Source: Prunus persica
Taxonomy: Eukaryota; Streptophyta; Magnoliopsida; Rosales; Rosaceae
Direction of reading: 5' to 3'
NCBI RefSeq assembly: GCF_000346465.2
Contig: NC_034012.1
Span: 16,302,789 to 16,366,788, forward strand
Length of the DNA: 64,000 nucleotides
In this document: in pieces, positions 38,130-49,100 of the stretch
Layout of the letters: every line of letters begins with the position of its first letter
How positions within the stretch are numbered: the stretch's first letter is position 1
Made by a program: the position numbers and the translations under genes
Notes under the pieces: generated by a model
What the model saw: the letters and a program-made list of their open reading frames with translations, nothing else
Database searches by the model: none
Told to the model about the DNA's origin: nothing

Positions 38130-39227
38130 GAGGAAGCTTGCTCTCTAGTTGTGGTTGTCCCTTTGTTGGGTAGAAAATGCCTTATTTATAGCTCTGGAAG
38201 CTATTCTTTTCCAAGAAACCCTAATGGTTTCTATCCAATTTAGCCAAACTTTTTCCTTTCTTTCTTCTCCTTTCCTTTGACTTATCTTATAATGGTAAAA
38301 ATCTCCTCTGCCCAATCTCACAAAATCAGGAATTTTTGGGAGCTCAATGCTCTCCACCCCTATTCTCAGCCATCCCCTTTCCTTTCTTTCCTTCCTCATT
38401 TCATGGCCAGATCTGATGAAGGAAATAAATGGGTATACATGTTGGTTCGAATGGTGCCCCTCCTCCTGGCAGCCTGCACGCTAAAATCCCCTAGTCTTTG
38501 CATGCCTTTGCTTGAAATTTGTTCCCCCCTATGTGCTGGAACTTCCCAACAGCTCTGCGTATGTGGACATCCTTGCTCCCTTCATGGCTTTTGTTTTTCA
38601 GCCAAGTGCTGAGGCTTTTGTAGGTCGATATTTTAGTTACATGGGCCTTCTATGACTATGGGTTGGTTTATCAAATAAATGGGCTAACCTCCCCAAGTGT
38701 TGGCCTATTTTGTTGAGGTATTGGGCTAATTTCTCTAGGATATTGGGCTACTTTCTCTCTCTCTCTTTTATGCTCACCCACATGTTTGGGCTCCTGAAAT
38801 GGACTTGAGTTTCGAGGCTCCCAAGCAACCTGAGACTTCCATTTCTTGGCCCATCAATGGGCCTCATGACAACTTGTTACCATCCATACCACAACCCACT
38901 CAAGCAAACCCCGGGCATTTGAGTAGCTTGGGCTTACTTAAGCTTGTAGCGTGGTTTAGGTGGGAAATAGTGATCTCCCGCTTGGCATGACACGCTTTTT
39001 ATTATGATGTTTGACGGGGTAATTAGCATGAATTTGTAGAGCTAGTGCATTTTATAATATTCATCTCAATTCCTAGCACGACGGATTATTCATTTGGCAT
39101 GGCATGTGGAGCGTGACTCGTGCATGGCGGACTTTTGCATGCTCCAAATTGGGTCTTTTCTCAATAATGTGTCGTATTGGGCCAGGGATTTATTTGGGCC
39201 CAACCGTGGATTTTTTGGGCCTCAACA
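38130..39227 (-). mobile_element. Solo-LTR-like repeat, copy A
   Basis: On the minus strand it begins TGTTGAGGCCCAAAAAAT at 39227 and contains GGCCCA-rich sequence. It is clearly similar (roughly 80% by eye in the best stretch) to 47610-48110 on the plus strand, e.g. CATGAGGCCCATTGATG. A TATA-like CTATAAATAAG lies at about 38181-38191, as expected for a U3/R junction. No coding region is attached. The right limit (38130) is approximate. Confidence 0.6.
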
Positions 39228-39463
39228 AACAGAAAATGATTCATGCATAATCATTAAACTCAGCGCCTCTTCGAAACTGATTCATGCATAATTAGAAAAT
39301 AAAAGTACCTTATTAGCTGCTTTCCCTTATAGCTTTCTCTCACAACAATTTTTAACAATAAGTGATTTTCTCATAGTTTATCAAACGGGTTGGGCTTCCC
39401 AAAATTTTTTAAAAATCACTTATCACCCCAAAAAAACAATGCCAAACGGGCACCAAATCAAAA
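39228..39463 (-). mobile_element. Truncated copy of the 11503 MITE, interrupted by LTR-like copy A
   Basis: The minus strand matches 11526-11755 closely (AAATCACTTATTGTTAAAAA, GTTGTGAGAGAAAGC). The match stops exactly where the TGTTGAGG terminus of copy A starts. The missing half was not found on the far side of copy A. Confidence 0.75.
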
Positions 39464-40165
39464 TATAAAAAATTGGTTTTAGTGCAAAATACGATTTAGG
39501 CTAAAAATGATGGCTCATTAAGTTAATATATACTTCATATTAAAATCCTATAAAATCAAGTTTTCTTATTTGATATGTAAGGAATGAAAGCTGCCAAAAA
39601 TTATCTTGAGAAAATGATTATTCTGAAAAATCAATTTTCATACTTAGCCAATATTTTTACATAAAACAATTTTTCAATATGTATGATATGAATGCGTGAA
39701 GGGACCTAAGGTCAATCTAGGTAAAAAGCCTTATATATTCAATCTACAAAGAGTTTTACAAGAATAACCTAACTCTTACGTATTGAAGAAATATTTTCTT
39801 GAAAAAGCTCTCCTTAAGACAGTACTCATAAAGCTCCAAAGTTTGAGAGCTAGAGCCCAAAAGAAATGCAGATAAAGCCCAAAATCAAAATGACAACAGA
39901 CCTCAAAAATGATGTAAATGCCCTAAAATGAGGAACATTGCACTAATATATGTCATCTCTTATGTCAAATAGTTTGAGACGCCTTGGGAGGTAAAGAGAA
40001 CTTTTTTAGTTTATTAGAGATATTTCTGGTTTATTGTAGTGTGTATATATTTTTTTGAAGCTGATGCAGTTCTCTTTGATAATGAACATGAGTGTTTTGT
40101 ATGGTTTTATTTATTAACTATGAATTAGAATATTATCGTTTCATATCGATGAGTTTATTTTGTAT
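39464..40165. other. Intergenic, AT-rich, no gene
   Basis: No open frame with features. It may belong to the element whose terminus lies at 40227. Confidence 0.35.
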
Positions 40166-40227
40166 ATAATTTTTTTTAACCTTTTACACGTAGACCCCTG
40201 GAATGAAAATTCCTAGATCCGCCACTG
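40166..40227 (-). mobile_element. hAT-family terminus (inverse of 28774 end)
   Basis: The inverse complement reads CAGTGGCGGATCTAGGAAT and remains alignable with the terminus at 28774 for about 60 bp, including GGTCTA(C/A)GTGTAAAAG-type sequence. The 8-bp flanks (GCTTTCAT before 28774, GGTAGAGC after 40227) do not match. The two ends may therefore come from different insertions. Confidence 0.6.
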
Positions 40228-41096
40228 GGTAGAGCAATACCCGTCCAAGGGTTACCTCCCAAACCTGCTTTGAATATGTGGTCTGTTTTTATTATAAAAT
40301 ATTTATGCTGCATTATAATTTATAACGCCTTAATTTCATCATAAATTATCATTCAACTCAATTGGCACATGAGATGGCACTATAGGGGAAAAGTGGGTCA
40401 AACTCTCCTTCTCCTCCCTCAAGTGCACCCAGATTTGATTCGTGTAGGAGACAATCTTGATGCAACCCAATATAATACTATTCTCTCTCACTCCCCAGCG
40501 AATAACAAAAACAAAAAAACAAAAATCAATTTAATTATAAAATTTAACTAAATAACTCAAAATAATCTCAATTTAATTTGACAAAATATATATATTATAT
40601 AGTTATTGATTATATTATATTACAATCATACATAGCCACATTATATTAGGTATTAATTAAAAATTAACTATACCATTCAGGCTCGTCCTTGATTAGGAAT
40701 TTTTAAAATTCAGTAATCTTGTACCTGCCCTTAATTTTTTTCCAGAAATTCTCCCCGTTAGGCTCAGGGACCTGATGAGGCCCCAGCCTGATTTTAAAAC
40801 ACTACTAGCCCTATGGCACATGCTCACGCATGTGCCAATTGATTTTCTTTTTTCTTTTTTATTTTATTTTTAGAATTAAAAAAAGATAACATGGGTAGTT
40901 ATGTTCTATAAAAGTAGGACTTATTATCTGATTTTGTTTTAATTTTTAATTTTTTAATATAAAAAAATATAAATATACCATATTATCCTCATTTAATTAA
41001 TAATTTCAATTCTTAATACTTGAATTAACTTTGAATGTTTCACCATTCTCGCCATTTTGCTTTATATATATAGATATAGATGAACTGAACTGAACT
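40228..41096. other. Intergenic, AT-rich, no gene
   Basis: Apart from a weak SINE-like stretch (about 40350-40500) nothing is recognised. Confidence 0.35.
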
Positions 41097-41537
41097 AGAG
41101 AAATGCTAGCAACCTTCTCTCTAACCTTATCCTTTGGACATTCTCCCTTTTTTGTTTGACATGTGTCATTCTCCTTACACTTAAAACAATGTCATTAATA
41201 TATTATACAATTTAACTTTTGCTTTCAAACTTTGCCCTTATTAAATGTATTCAATTTATTCAAAAAAATTTCACAACTTTTACCATCTTTTATTTATTTA
41301 TTTTTTTAACGTCAATTATTTTTTATGTTATAAAAAACTTAATAAGATTGTAAGAAAGTTGTGAAATTTTTTTGGATAAATGGAATACATTTAATAAGGG
41401 TAAACTTGGAAAGCAAAAGTTAGCTTGTATAATATATTAATGACATTATTTTAAGTGTAAGAAGAATGACACATGTCAAGCAAAAAAAGGAGAAAGTCCA
41501 AAGGAGAAGGTTAGAGAGAAGGTTGCTAGCATTCCCC
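41097..41537. mobile_element. Foldback MITE with ~200-bp inverted arms
   Basis: The left arm, about 41097-41300 (AATGCTAGCAACCTTCTCTC), is matched by an inverse right arm, about 41340-41537 (GAGAAGGTTGCTAGCATTCC). Pairing extends through CAAACTTTGCCCTTATTAAATG-type sequence with few mismatches. About 40 bp separates the arms. Long inverted termini resemble Mutator-like MITEs, but I see no 9-bp duplication. Confidence 0.85.
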
Positions 41538-41804
41538 AATGGATTAATTGGTCTAATTTAATTATTTTTTTGTTTTGCAGATGGCAGCATTTTATTGGTA
41601 ACTTCCACCGGTCCTAGACTAGAACCGTGAGCACCAAACTTCTCCCCTGTAATAAGTAATTTCTCTCCCCTCTCTCATTTCGTTCGACCTAAACCCTCTT
41701 CTTCCTCGACCAAAAGAAAAACCCTCTTCTTCTTCTGGCTTCTTCGCTCGCCTCCGCCACCGACGTCTTCATCTGCTTCGCTCGGCTACTGTGGAGGTAA
41801 TCTC

Positions 41805-43305
41805 ATGGATCCGCAGCCAGAGCCAGTCTACTACATCTGTGGAGGTACTGATTTTGCGTTTGTTGTTGGAGAAAGTTGGCGGGCTAGGAAATAGAGAAGG
41901 ATTTCTGATACTAAATCATTGTTTGTGTTTGCTGTAGATTGTGGGATGGAGATTCCCTTGAAGCCAAACGATGTGATTCAGTGCCGCGAATGCGGTTACC
42001 GGATCTTATACAAGAAGCGCACTCGTCGCAGTAAGTCGCCTATCCTCATTCTAAATATGTTATATTACCTTACCACCATGTATCCTTTATTGGGATTCTT
42101 AAATCAACTTTTTCTTTTCTTTTTTTTCCTCAATGAAATTAACTTGTATATGTTTGAATTTTGAATTGTTGCAAGCAATTTTTTTTTTTTTTTCACTTTT
42201 TTTTTTTTTTGAAAAGGTGCATATGCAATTCATCACTTGCTTGCTATTGAAAAGTACATAAATTTGGTGATTGGAATGGTATTGTGAGTTGAATTTTTAA
42301 AAGCCCGCTTAAAAGCACTGTGTGTTCGTCTGGTTGCCACCCTTTTAGTTTAAGATGTGGATATGCTTTACATTTCATGCATTCATGTTTAGTAATTAGC
42401 AGCTGTTATCTGTGCAGCACTAATAAAAAGTTATTACTTTCAACAGAGTCTATCACTTGCAAGTAAAGTTATGGGCTCTGTAGAAAATAGGTATGTTGAT
42501 GCCAAATGGTGATACTGGTGAGAGTGAAATGAACTTTTAGTTAGTTTTTGGGATTCTGGCTTTGAAGACATGGTTTTTTGTGCACATAACAGATTGTAAT
42601 TAGCTTACACCACGATGCACAATGCTGTTACTGAACTTAATTAGTGGGATTACTAGGGCAAAGTCAATTAAAGCATTGCACCCAATTATGCTCTTTTAAT
42701 TGAGTTTGGTCTCGAATTGCTACTAATTAAGGTCAGTGATTAGTTTAGCAGTATGCATCTTGGTGTAGGCTAATCACAATCTGTTGTGCGAATAAAACAA
42801 TAGGCGCATATGGCTTTGGTTCCCTGCTCATTGTTCTTCTTCCTAGAGGGTTAAACTGATTGATTAAAGGCAATTGTTTGGTGTGCCATTTTGTTCATGT
42901 AAAGCATTAAATTATGCTAGCCGTATAGTAAAGTGCTATATATAGACTCATTTCTTTTCTCATCTGTCATAATGGCATCACTGTGTTATACAACAGAAGT
43001 TATATTAATATGGCCATCTTTGGAAATACACAAAAAGGACATACACACAAGTTGTATTGCTGCTATCATTTTTTTTTTCTTTCTATTGTATTGTACTGTC
43101 CTTCATGTAGCACTGTGGAATCCCTTTTGGCTAGCATTTTTATGGTGCTGTGAGTCCAATTTCCAGTACAACTGTACAAGTGTTGGTCTTGTGTTTCTTT
43201 GCTGATTATGTCAATCACTCTATCATCTTCTATATAACATTATTCAATGCTTGATTTGTACGAGTCATTGTTGTTTTTGCAGTTGTTCAGTATGAGGCAC
43301 GCTGA
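41805..43305 (+). CDS. NRPB12: RNA polymerases II/IV/V subunit 12 (RPABC4-type), complete, 51 aa
   Basis: Small zinc-ribbon subunit shared by nuclear RNA polymerases. It binds at the junction of the second-largest subunit and helps assembly. Exons: 41805-41844, 41938-42030, 43283-43305. All borders are GT-AG and the phases give 51 codons and TGA. The zinc ribbon is Cys12-x2-Cys15 (YICGDCG) and Cys29-x2-Cys32 ([10 protein letters not shown]), followed by the basic YKKRTRR and the conserved end VQYEAR. The length equals the Arabidopsis protein as I remember it. Upstream 41640-41800 is CT-rich, as in plant leaders. Intron 2 (1.25 kb) hosts a hairpin MITE. Confidence 0.95.
42582..42790. mobile_element. 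209-bp hairpin MITE in NRPB12 intron 2
   Basis: The terminal arms 42582-42619 (ACAGATTGTAATTAGCTTAC) and 42753-42790 (inverse: ACAGATTGTGATTAGCCTAC) pair with few mismatches. Interior segments pair further, giving an extended imperfect hairpin. Confidence 0.75.
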
Positions 43306-44721
43306 AGAAGGACAGAGGAGAAGCAAGCTTCTTAGAGAGTTTCAAGGGGATTTTGTGTAATTTTATATACTTCCAGTTTTCTGAAAGATACTTGGATTCC
43401 AAATGAACTGAAATTTTCCAAGTGAACTGAAATTGCTTATTTTGGTTGATGGCCAATATTTTGTAATATTTTGTGAACTGAAGTTGGCCTTCACTTTCTA
43501 TTGCGGTTTCTAGTTTCTGGTTGTTGGCCAATATATTGTGAACTGAATTTGCATATTGTGTTATAACTGTTACATGTGCCTTGATTTGTTATGCAACCTT
43601 TTGTTATGAGTTCGTTGTGGTACACATGCTTACTTTGATGCAAGTGTAACAGGCCCTGAAATTGCTTATCATGTTATGAAATGACACTAATGTAGTACAC
43701 GTGTTTATTATTGATTGGTTTTCGGCTTTTGTACTTCTTCTTCAAAGCAGCCACCTACCTCCTTCAATTTCATTCTCTCTGCCAGATCGACTTCCTCTAT
43801 CTGGTTTGTCCATCATCAAGTTATGAGTGTCAATTTCATCATCCCTTATAAATCCAGCACAATGAAGTGTTCCCTGCATGGACAAAATCCAAACTCAATA
43901 GCCCACTTATACATTCCAAAACAACATAATAACATTGATACAATACAATGACAAGATCAGTCTTACTTGTATTGCATCTGTCCAAAAACGTCTACCTCGA
44001 ATCCTATTTTTCATTTGGTGGACACCAAAAATGTCTATTAGTAAAAAAATTTAGGGACATTTTGAAAAAGGTCGAAAGCTTGACGTATGGAGCCAAAAAG
44101 TTGGATTTTCTTGCTTTGGTGGTCTTTGGATTGATGTTGCATTTTCTTGATAGGATGATCTATTCATGTGAGATGATGATGCTTATGGCTTCACATGGAG
44201 TTTATGCTCCCAACATGTTATTTATATTGTGTAGCTCTTCTTTTCATAAGCTATTCCAGTATGAGTTGTCATTGTCTTCTGCTTCAATTTGTTATGCTAT
44301 CTAGTTATAGATTTCATAAAAAACTCTTGCTCATGTTGTGCTTATCTTGATTTCAAATGTGTCATCTGCTCTCCTGGATGTAGTTTCTGAATAAATTTTG
44401 ATAAAGTTGGATTGGTTAAGGAGGTTCAGACAATCATCATTGAACAATTGTTGCTCAGTTATTATTGCTCCTCTGTATTTTTGAATGTCCTACTTGGTAG
44501 AGATATATGTCTTTACTGTTTCTACTGGACTAAGCAGTATGAGAAATAATAATACTACGTTATGCTCTATCTGGATAAATATTATCCTTAAACTATTCTG
44601 GGCGTATGCTAGTAAAATCTAATTTTACGCTCTTTCGTAAAGGAATATAAAAACTTATAACTTTTAATTTTGGGGAAAATGAATCTAAATATTCCTCTTA
44701 TGTGATCAATTACAAAATCAT
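43306..44721. other. NRPB12 3' flank and intergenic DNA
   Basis: Open frames of up to 118 codons exist (e.g. 43948-44304), but they lack family features and codon regularity. No gene supported. Confidence 0.4.
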
Positions 44722-44812
44722 TTGGACTGGACGACGAGACTTGGCGGTCTGGCTTATCTTCATGAACATGCAAACCCTTCCATTGTACACTGGAACATTC
44801 AAGTTAAAGGGT
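44722..44812 (+). pseudogene. Receptor-like kinase scrap
   Basis: One frame reads LDWTTRLGGLAYLHEHANPS followed by IVHWNIQVKG. This matches the subdomain VIa-VIb stretch of plant RLKs, with HWN in place of HRD. About 30 codons only, with no flanking kinase sequence. Confidence 0.6.
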
Positions 44813-45209
44813 CAGTATACAAAACTACCTACCGTCGTAAAGAAAAATTAATTCATTTATTTTTTCATAATTAAGGGTAATAATAGTGTTAACCTCAATA
44901 TATATATTTTTTCAACAAAGTTCTGCACCATGACTTTTTCAGTGAAACAATACGAACCTAATTATTGTGACCTATTCCTGAGTAATGGGACCAGGCTTTT
45001 GATAACTCCAGAGTAAAATAAATCCCCCTGATATAAAACAACTTTTGTTTCCAGAGCTCCAACAAGGCTTTTGATCTCAAAAACTTCAACAACAACATTT
45101 AAAAAGAGCAAAAACCAAAGAACCTGCATTTTCTATATTGCTTGTAGAAACATACATAAATTTAATCGAATTTCAACCCAATGAAGGTACATGTACATGA
45201 CTTTGTTGG

Positions 45210-46355
45210 TCAATCTATGATGACCATATTAGCTTCACTACTTGCAGTAGTAGTGTTCTCCATTCCCATTCCCATAAACTGTGCTGTGGAAGATTGCCGC
45301 AGACCATCATTATCATCATCACAGTCGATCAAGTGGTCGAGTAAATCATAATCCATCGAGAAGTCGAGCGCATTGACTTGGTCTTCTTCACTACCAAAAG
45401 GACTAGGCCAATATCCAATATTATTGTCAGTGAGGACCAGGCCTTGTTGAGTCTCATAAACATCTGACGCCCTCTCTTGGTTACAAACTGCATACGATCC
45501 CAAGGCTTGTTCCGTGAATGGTTGTGCGGTGTCCGAAAGCAAGAAATCGCTCATTAGGGCATCGCCATCACCGCCAGCATGAAATTGACTGACGTCATCA
45601 GTATTGTTTGCCCTAGCTTGGGAAGAGACCACAGTTGTTGGGTATGCAAAAGAGATGTCCGGCTGAGATTGAGTGAGTCCAGTTGGCAAGTATGAAACGC
45701 TCCCACCAACTCCAGTAGCCTCAGACATGGGAGTGCAATCACCGATAAGTTCCTCAAAGCTAGTCACTTGTTGCGGCCTTTGCCTCTTATTTTGAGATTG
45801 TACTGGAGTGTCAGTTTCATTATCCTCTTCTGCAGTTCTCAACTTTCTCTTCCCCCTGTCATTCTTTCGAATCCGGCATAGCACAAACTGATTGGTTGAG
45901 TTTGGTTTGGGCTTCACCAATGAAGGGTGAAGGCTGTACTCGTGCATAATCCAGCAACCGTCTTGAACAGATTTAGGGTTTTCATAATGAAACCTTTTCC
46001 ATGTACCTAAATCGTTCTCCTTATTCTCCGGATCACTGACTGTGGTTCCTGAGTTTTCACCTTTCCATGTCCCGGACCCTATCGTGCGAGCCGCGCGGGA
46101 GTCCTTGTCACTCAGGCTCTTCAATTTGGTGAAGAAATAAAGGTCTTCACCTTTGGCTAAGTTGTGTCCACCATATTCATGCCATATATCCCATGGCTCT
46201 ATCTTACCATAAAGATCCATTTCTGGAATAACATTTTCATACATAAAGGATGTGCCACGAACCTTGTTAAGAAGATAATATCCCAATAACTGATCATCTC
46301 TTGGACGAAATTTAAAACCAACTGGAAGATTAACAGCAGACTCACAAGGTGCCAT
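45210..46355 (-). CDS. NAC-domain transcription factor, intronless (381 aa)
   Basis: Plant-specific DNA-binding regulator. From MAPCESAVNLPVGFKFRPRD the five NAC subdomains follow: LPVGFKFRPRDDQLLGYYLL (A), DLYGKIEPWDIW (B), YFFTKLKSLSDKDSRAART-type basic stretch then GTWKGENSG (C), TWKRFHYENP (D), CWIMHEYSLHPSLVK and FVLCRIRK (E). A basic cluster (RKNDRGKRK) follows. The C-terminal half is acidic and Ser/Gln-rich, as in NAC activation regions. The frame is open back to ATG 46553, which would add 66 residues. I prefer ATG 46355 because it starts the conserved domain and because a minus-strand TATA lies at 46557-46567, only 3 bp before 46553. Most NAC genes have introns inside the domain; this one shows none. 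Specific member not identified. Confidence 0.88.
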   Translation of the reverse strand: MAPCESAVNLPVGFKFRPRDDQLLGYYLLNKVRGTSFMYENVIPEMDLYGKIEPWDIWHEYGGHNLAKGEDLYFFTKLKSLSDKDSRAARTIGSGTWKGENSGTTVSDPENKENDLGTWKRFHYENPKSVQDGCWIMHEYSLHPSLVKPKPNSTNQFVLCRIRKNDRGKRKLRTAEEDNETDTPVQSQNKRQRPQQVTSFEELIGDCTPMSEATGVGGSVSYLPTGLTQSQPDISFAYPTTVVSSQARANNTDDVSQFHAGGDGDALMSDFLLSDTAQPFTEQALGSYAVCNQERASDVYETQQGLVLTDNNIGYWPSPFGSEEDQVNALDFSMDYDLLDHLIDCDDDNDGLRQSSTAQFMGMGMENTTTASSEANMVIID

Positions 46356-46556
46356 ATATAAGCTATGTAGCAGGTTCCTCTTCGACTTTTGTGGAGAAGA
46401 GAAGATTAAAGATGAACTTGGTTTCTTGGAATGGAAAGAAAATGAGTATGTAGGCTGGTTGGCAGAGAGAGGGTGTTGGGGTGATTCTTTAATATATGGT
46501 GGTGATTCTGTAATGAGTTTCTTCGGGTTTTGTGAGAGGCATCTTCCTTCCATTCC

Positions 46557-46567
46557 TATATATATAG
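46557..46567 (-). promoter_or_regulatory. TATA box of the NAC gene
   Basis: The minus strand reads CTATATATATAG. Transcription about 30 bp downstream would begin near 46530, excluding the ATG at 46553 and leaving a leader of about 175 nt before ATG 46355. Confidence 0.65.
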
Positions 46568-47609
46568 GAGTATTAGGGCAACTGGAAGCTAAATCTTATG
46601 CGGGGAGGATTTGTGTTGTCATATCTCCATGTTATAAGTTGAGGATAAATACTGAAAAAAATTAATATAAAAATATTTGAGATCCGACAATAGTGCAAAT
46701 AAATACAAAGAGCTCTTTCCATTAATGCCTTTTTATTTTTTTGTCTGGACTTATCAAATATAGAAAAACAATTGATTTTTCATTTCAAAATCTCCTTTTT
46801 TATGAACCATTATTTACTTATATCCCTTTGGTTTCTCTGTGTTTTGTTGTTCCTTTCCCAAATAGGATAAGTCTTGGTATCTGGAGATATTTTCATAGAT
46901 AATGAACTACAAGTGATGAAATATACAATATGGATGACTGTCAAACATCTGCAAAACGGGATCCCCTTTTTGAATTTTTTTAGGTGGGCTATACGTACTA
47001 AAGATTATGTTTTATTAGTTTAAATTAACAGGTTATGGTTTATTCTGGTTTAACTACGGGTATTTGTTTAAAAAAATTAAATATTTGAAGTTTTTCTCCT
47101 TGGTTTAGATTTCTCTGCATTAGCCCTACTTCTCGACAGATCATGCTCATGATTGTTTCTGCTCTATTTCAGTCTTATCTTGTAATAACAGTTAGAATTC
47201 ATAGCTTTTGGTATTTAGTTTTTATGGAGATTTGAGTGTTTTGGAGAGAATGAGAGTTACAGAGAAAATGCGACTATGGAGCTGCAATATTGCTGAAGGT
47301 ACTATTGTTCATTTCATTCCAAAATTCAAGTATAATCGTTATGAGAGAGAGAAGTGAGATGCGTCTCTAACAGATTCACACTGAGATTAAATCCTAGCCT
47401 TTGATCCTATCATCCTATGAGATGATTCCACTTGTCCTAATTTGACACTTAGATCCTAGGCTAGATAAGAGACCACTTGGACTATGATCCAATGGCTCAG
47501 ATTACATTAGGAAATTAAAACTTATCAAATGAAATTCAAAGAATTTGTAACTTTGCCTTCAAGATATCAGCTCAAGGGTCACACATCAACAATAACAATA
47601 CATTGGGAT
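46568..47609. other. NAC upstream region and intergenic DNA
   Basis: Promoter side of the NAC gene. 47140-47560 has gene-sized low-complexity sequence resembling LTR ends, but no partner is found. No gene supported. Confidence 0.35.
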
Positions 47610-49100
47610 TGTTGAGGCCCAAAAAATTTAGGGTTGGGCCCAAATAAATTCCCAGCCCAACGCAATGTCTTATTAAGAAAAGATCCGATTTGGAGCACAC
47701 GAAAGTTCGTCATTCACTCTCGCACGAGTCATGGCCCACATGCCATGCCAAATAAATATGCATTCTGTCATGCTAAGAGTTCAAATAAGCACTGGCTTTA
47801 CGAGCCCAAGCTAATTATCCCGTCAAGCGTCATATCCCTCTTCAAAGTGACAAAATTCAAGCATGCCAAGCGACATACAATGCCAAGCAAAAAATTATTA
47901 TTATTACACCTAGCCACGCTACATGCCCGGGGCTTGCTGAGTGGGTGGATGGTAACGAGCTTTCATGAGGCCCATTGATGAGCCAAGAAATGGAAGTTTT
48001 GGGCTACTTGGGAGCCCCAAAACTCAAACTCATTTCTTGAGCCCAAATATGTGGGTAAGCATAAAGGAGAGAAAAAAGCCCAATACTCTAGAAGATATGA
48101 CCAAATACCTTAGGAAAAGCCTAGCCCAGTACCTAATAAAATATCTAGCGTTGTGTTCAGCCCTTGCCAAAGCTTCATAGCGGAGTCAACATGAAGCCAT
48201 TGCAAAACCAGAGGGAATTTGTACGTGTAGGAGGAATACCCATTAGGCAAAAGCTCTATCCATTCTTTTTTCCTCTGCGAGCTCTAATAGGGAAACCAAG
48301 AAGAAAAGCAGGTGGAGCCTCACCCACATGGAGAGGTCCAGCTGTGTAAAAACCTTGGAACCCTATGAGACTTGTTACCTATGCGCTCTGGTTAAGGAAA
48401 TTTCACCAAATAGGAGTGAATGGAAGAAAGTGAAGGAAAAGCAAGGAGGAGATCCGATAAGATTAAGGGGTCGAAGTGCTTATAAAAAGGAGGCTTCTTC
48501 TACCTAGCAAAGTCATCATCTAGGGTGCGACCAAGTTTTGTCAAGCAGCTGGAAATTCACTCAAACCACACCCACTACTTCACCACTAGCTACAACACAC
48601 ATCTGGAGATTAAGCTTTATCTCTCACCTCTGAAACCTCTGCAATTTCGAGCCCCATCCTTCCATTCTCTCATATTTTCCCTTTTGGTAAACTCTTCCAA
48701 AGCTTGACAGAGTTTTCGTCGAGCTGCCGGAAACTACTCAACACACCTAATATACCCCCATCTCTCTCTTTTCAACAAACCCACTTAGAATCCCTTCCCT
48801 TTCTCCTTAGAATCCCTATTTCTCATAAGAACTCACAGCTCTCTCTCTTTAATGCTAAACTCATGATTGCTTTGCTTCCATGCCACAAGCCTCTCATGCC
48901 AAGCTAAGAATTTATCTGTAAGCGACTTTAGTTTTGCTGGTGAAGGTAACAAAGGTGCTTCTTAAGCCTCAGCTACCCTTTCGAAGCATTCTCGGGGCCT
49001 AATTCTTGAACTCAGACCTAGGGAAAATTTGCACCTAGTTGCTCCTTACGGCAGCCCAGGCACACAGTAGCTGCTGGAACAAGCCCCTATAAGGATTCAG
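47610..49100 (+). mobile_element. Solo-LTR-like repeat, copy B
   Basis: Begins TGTTGAGGCCCAAAAAAT at 47610. It shares a GGCCCA-rich region with copy A (38130-39227, opposite strand). A TATA-like CTTATAAAAAGG lies near 48480, followed by a CT- and CA-rich leader. Several short open frames are present, none with family features. The right end near 49100 is approximate; no primer-binding site, polypurine tract or coding region follows. Confidence 0.6.

Noticed and set aside
28774..40227. Calling the whole span a single autonomous hAT
   Set aside because: The flanking 8-mers do not match and the span contains genes of other element classes; kept only as a finding.
40350..40500. Second SINE-like stretch
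   Set aside because: Only loosely similar to a B box and without flanking duplications that I can see.
43948..44304. 118-codon open frame downstream of NRPB12
   Set aside because: No family features, irregular composition, and no start context or neighbouring exon signals.
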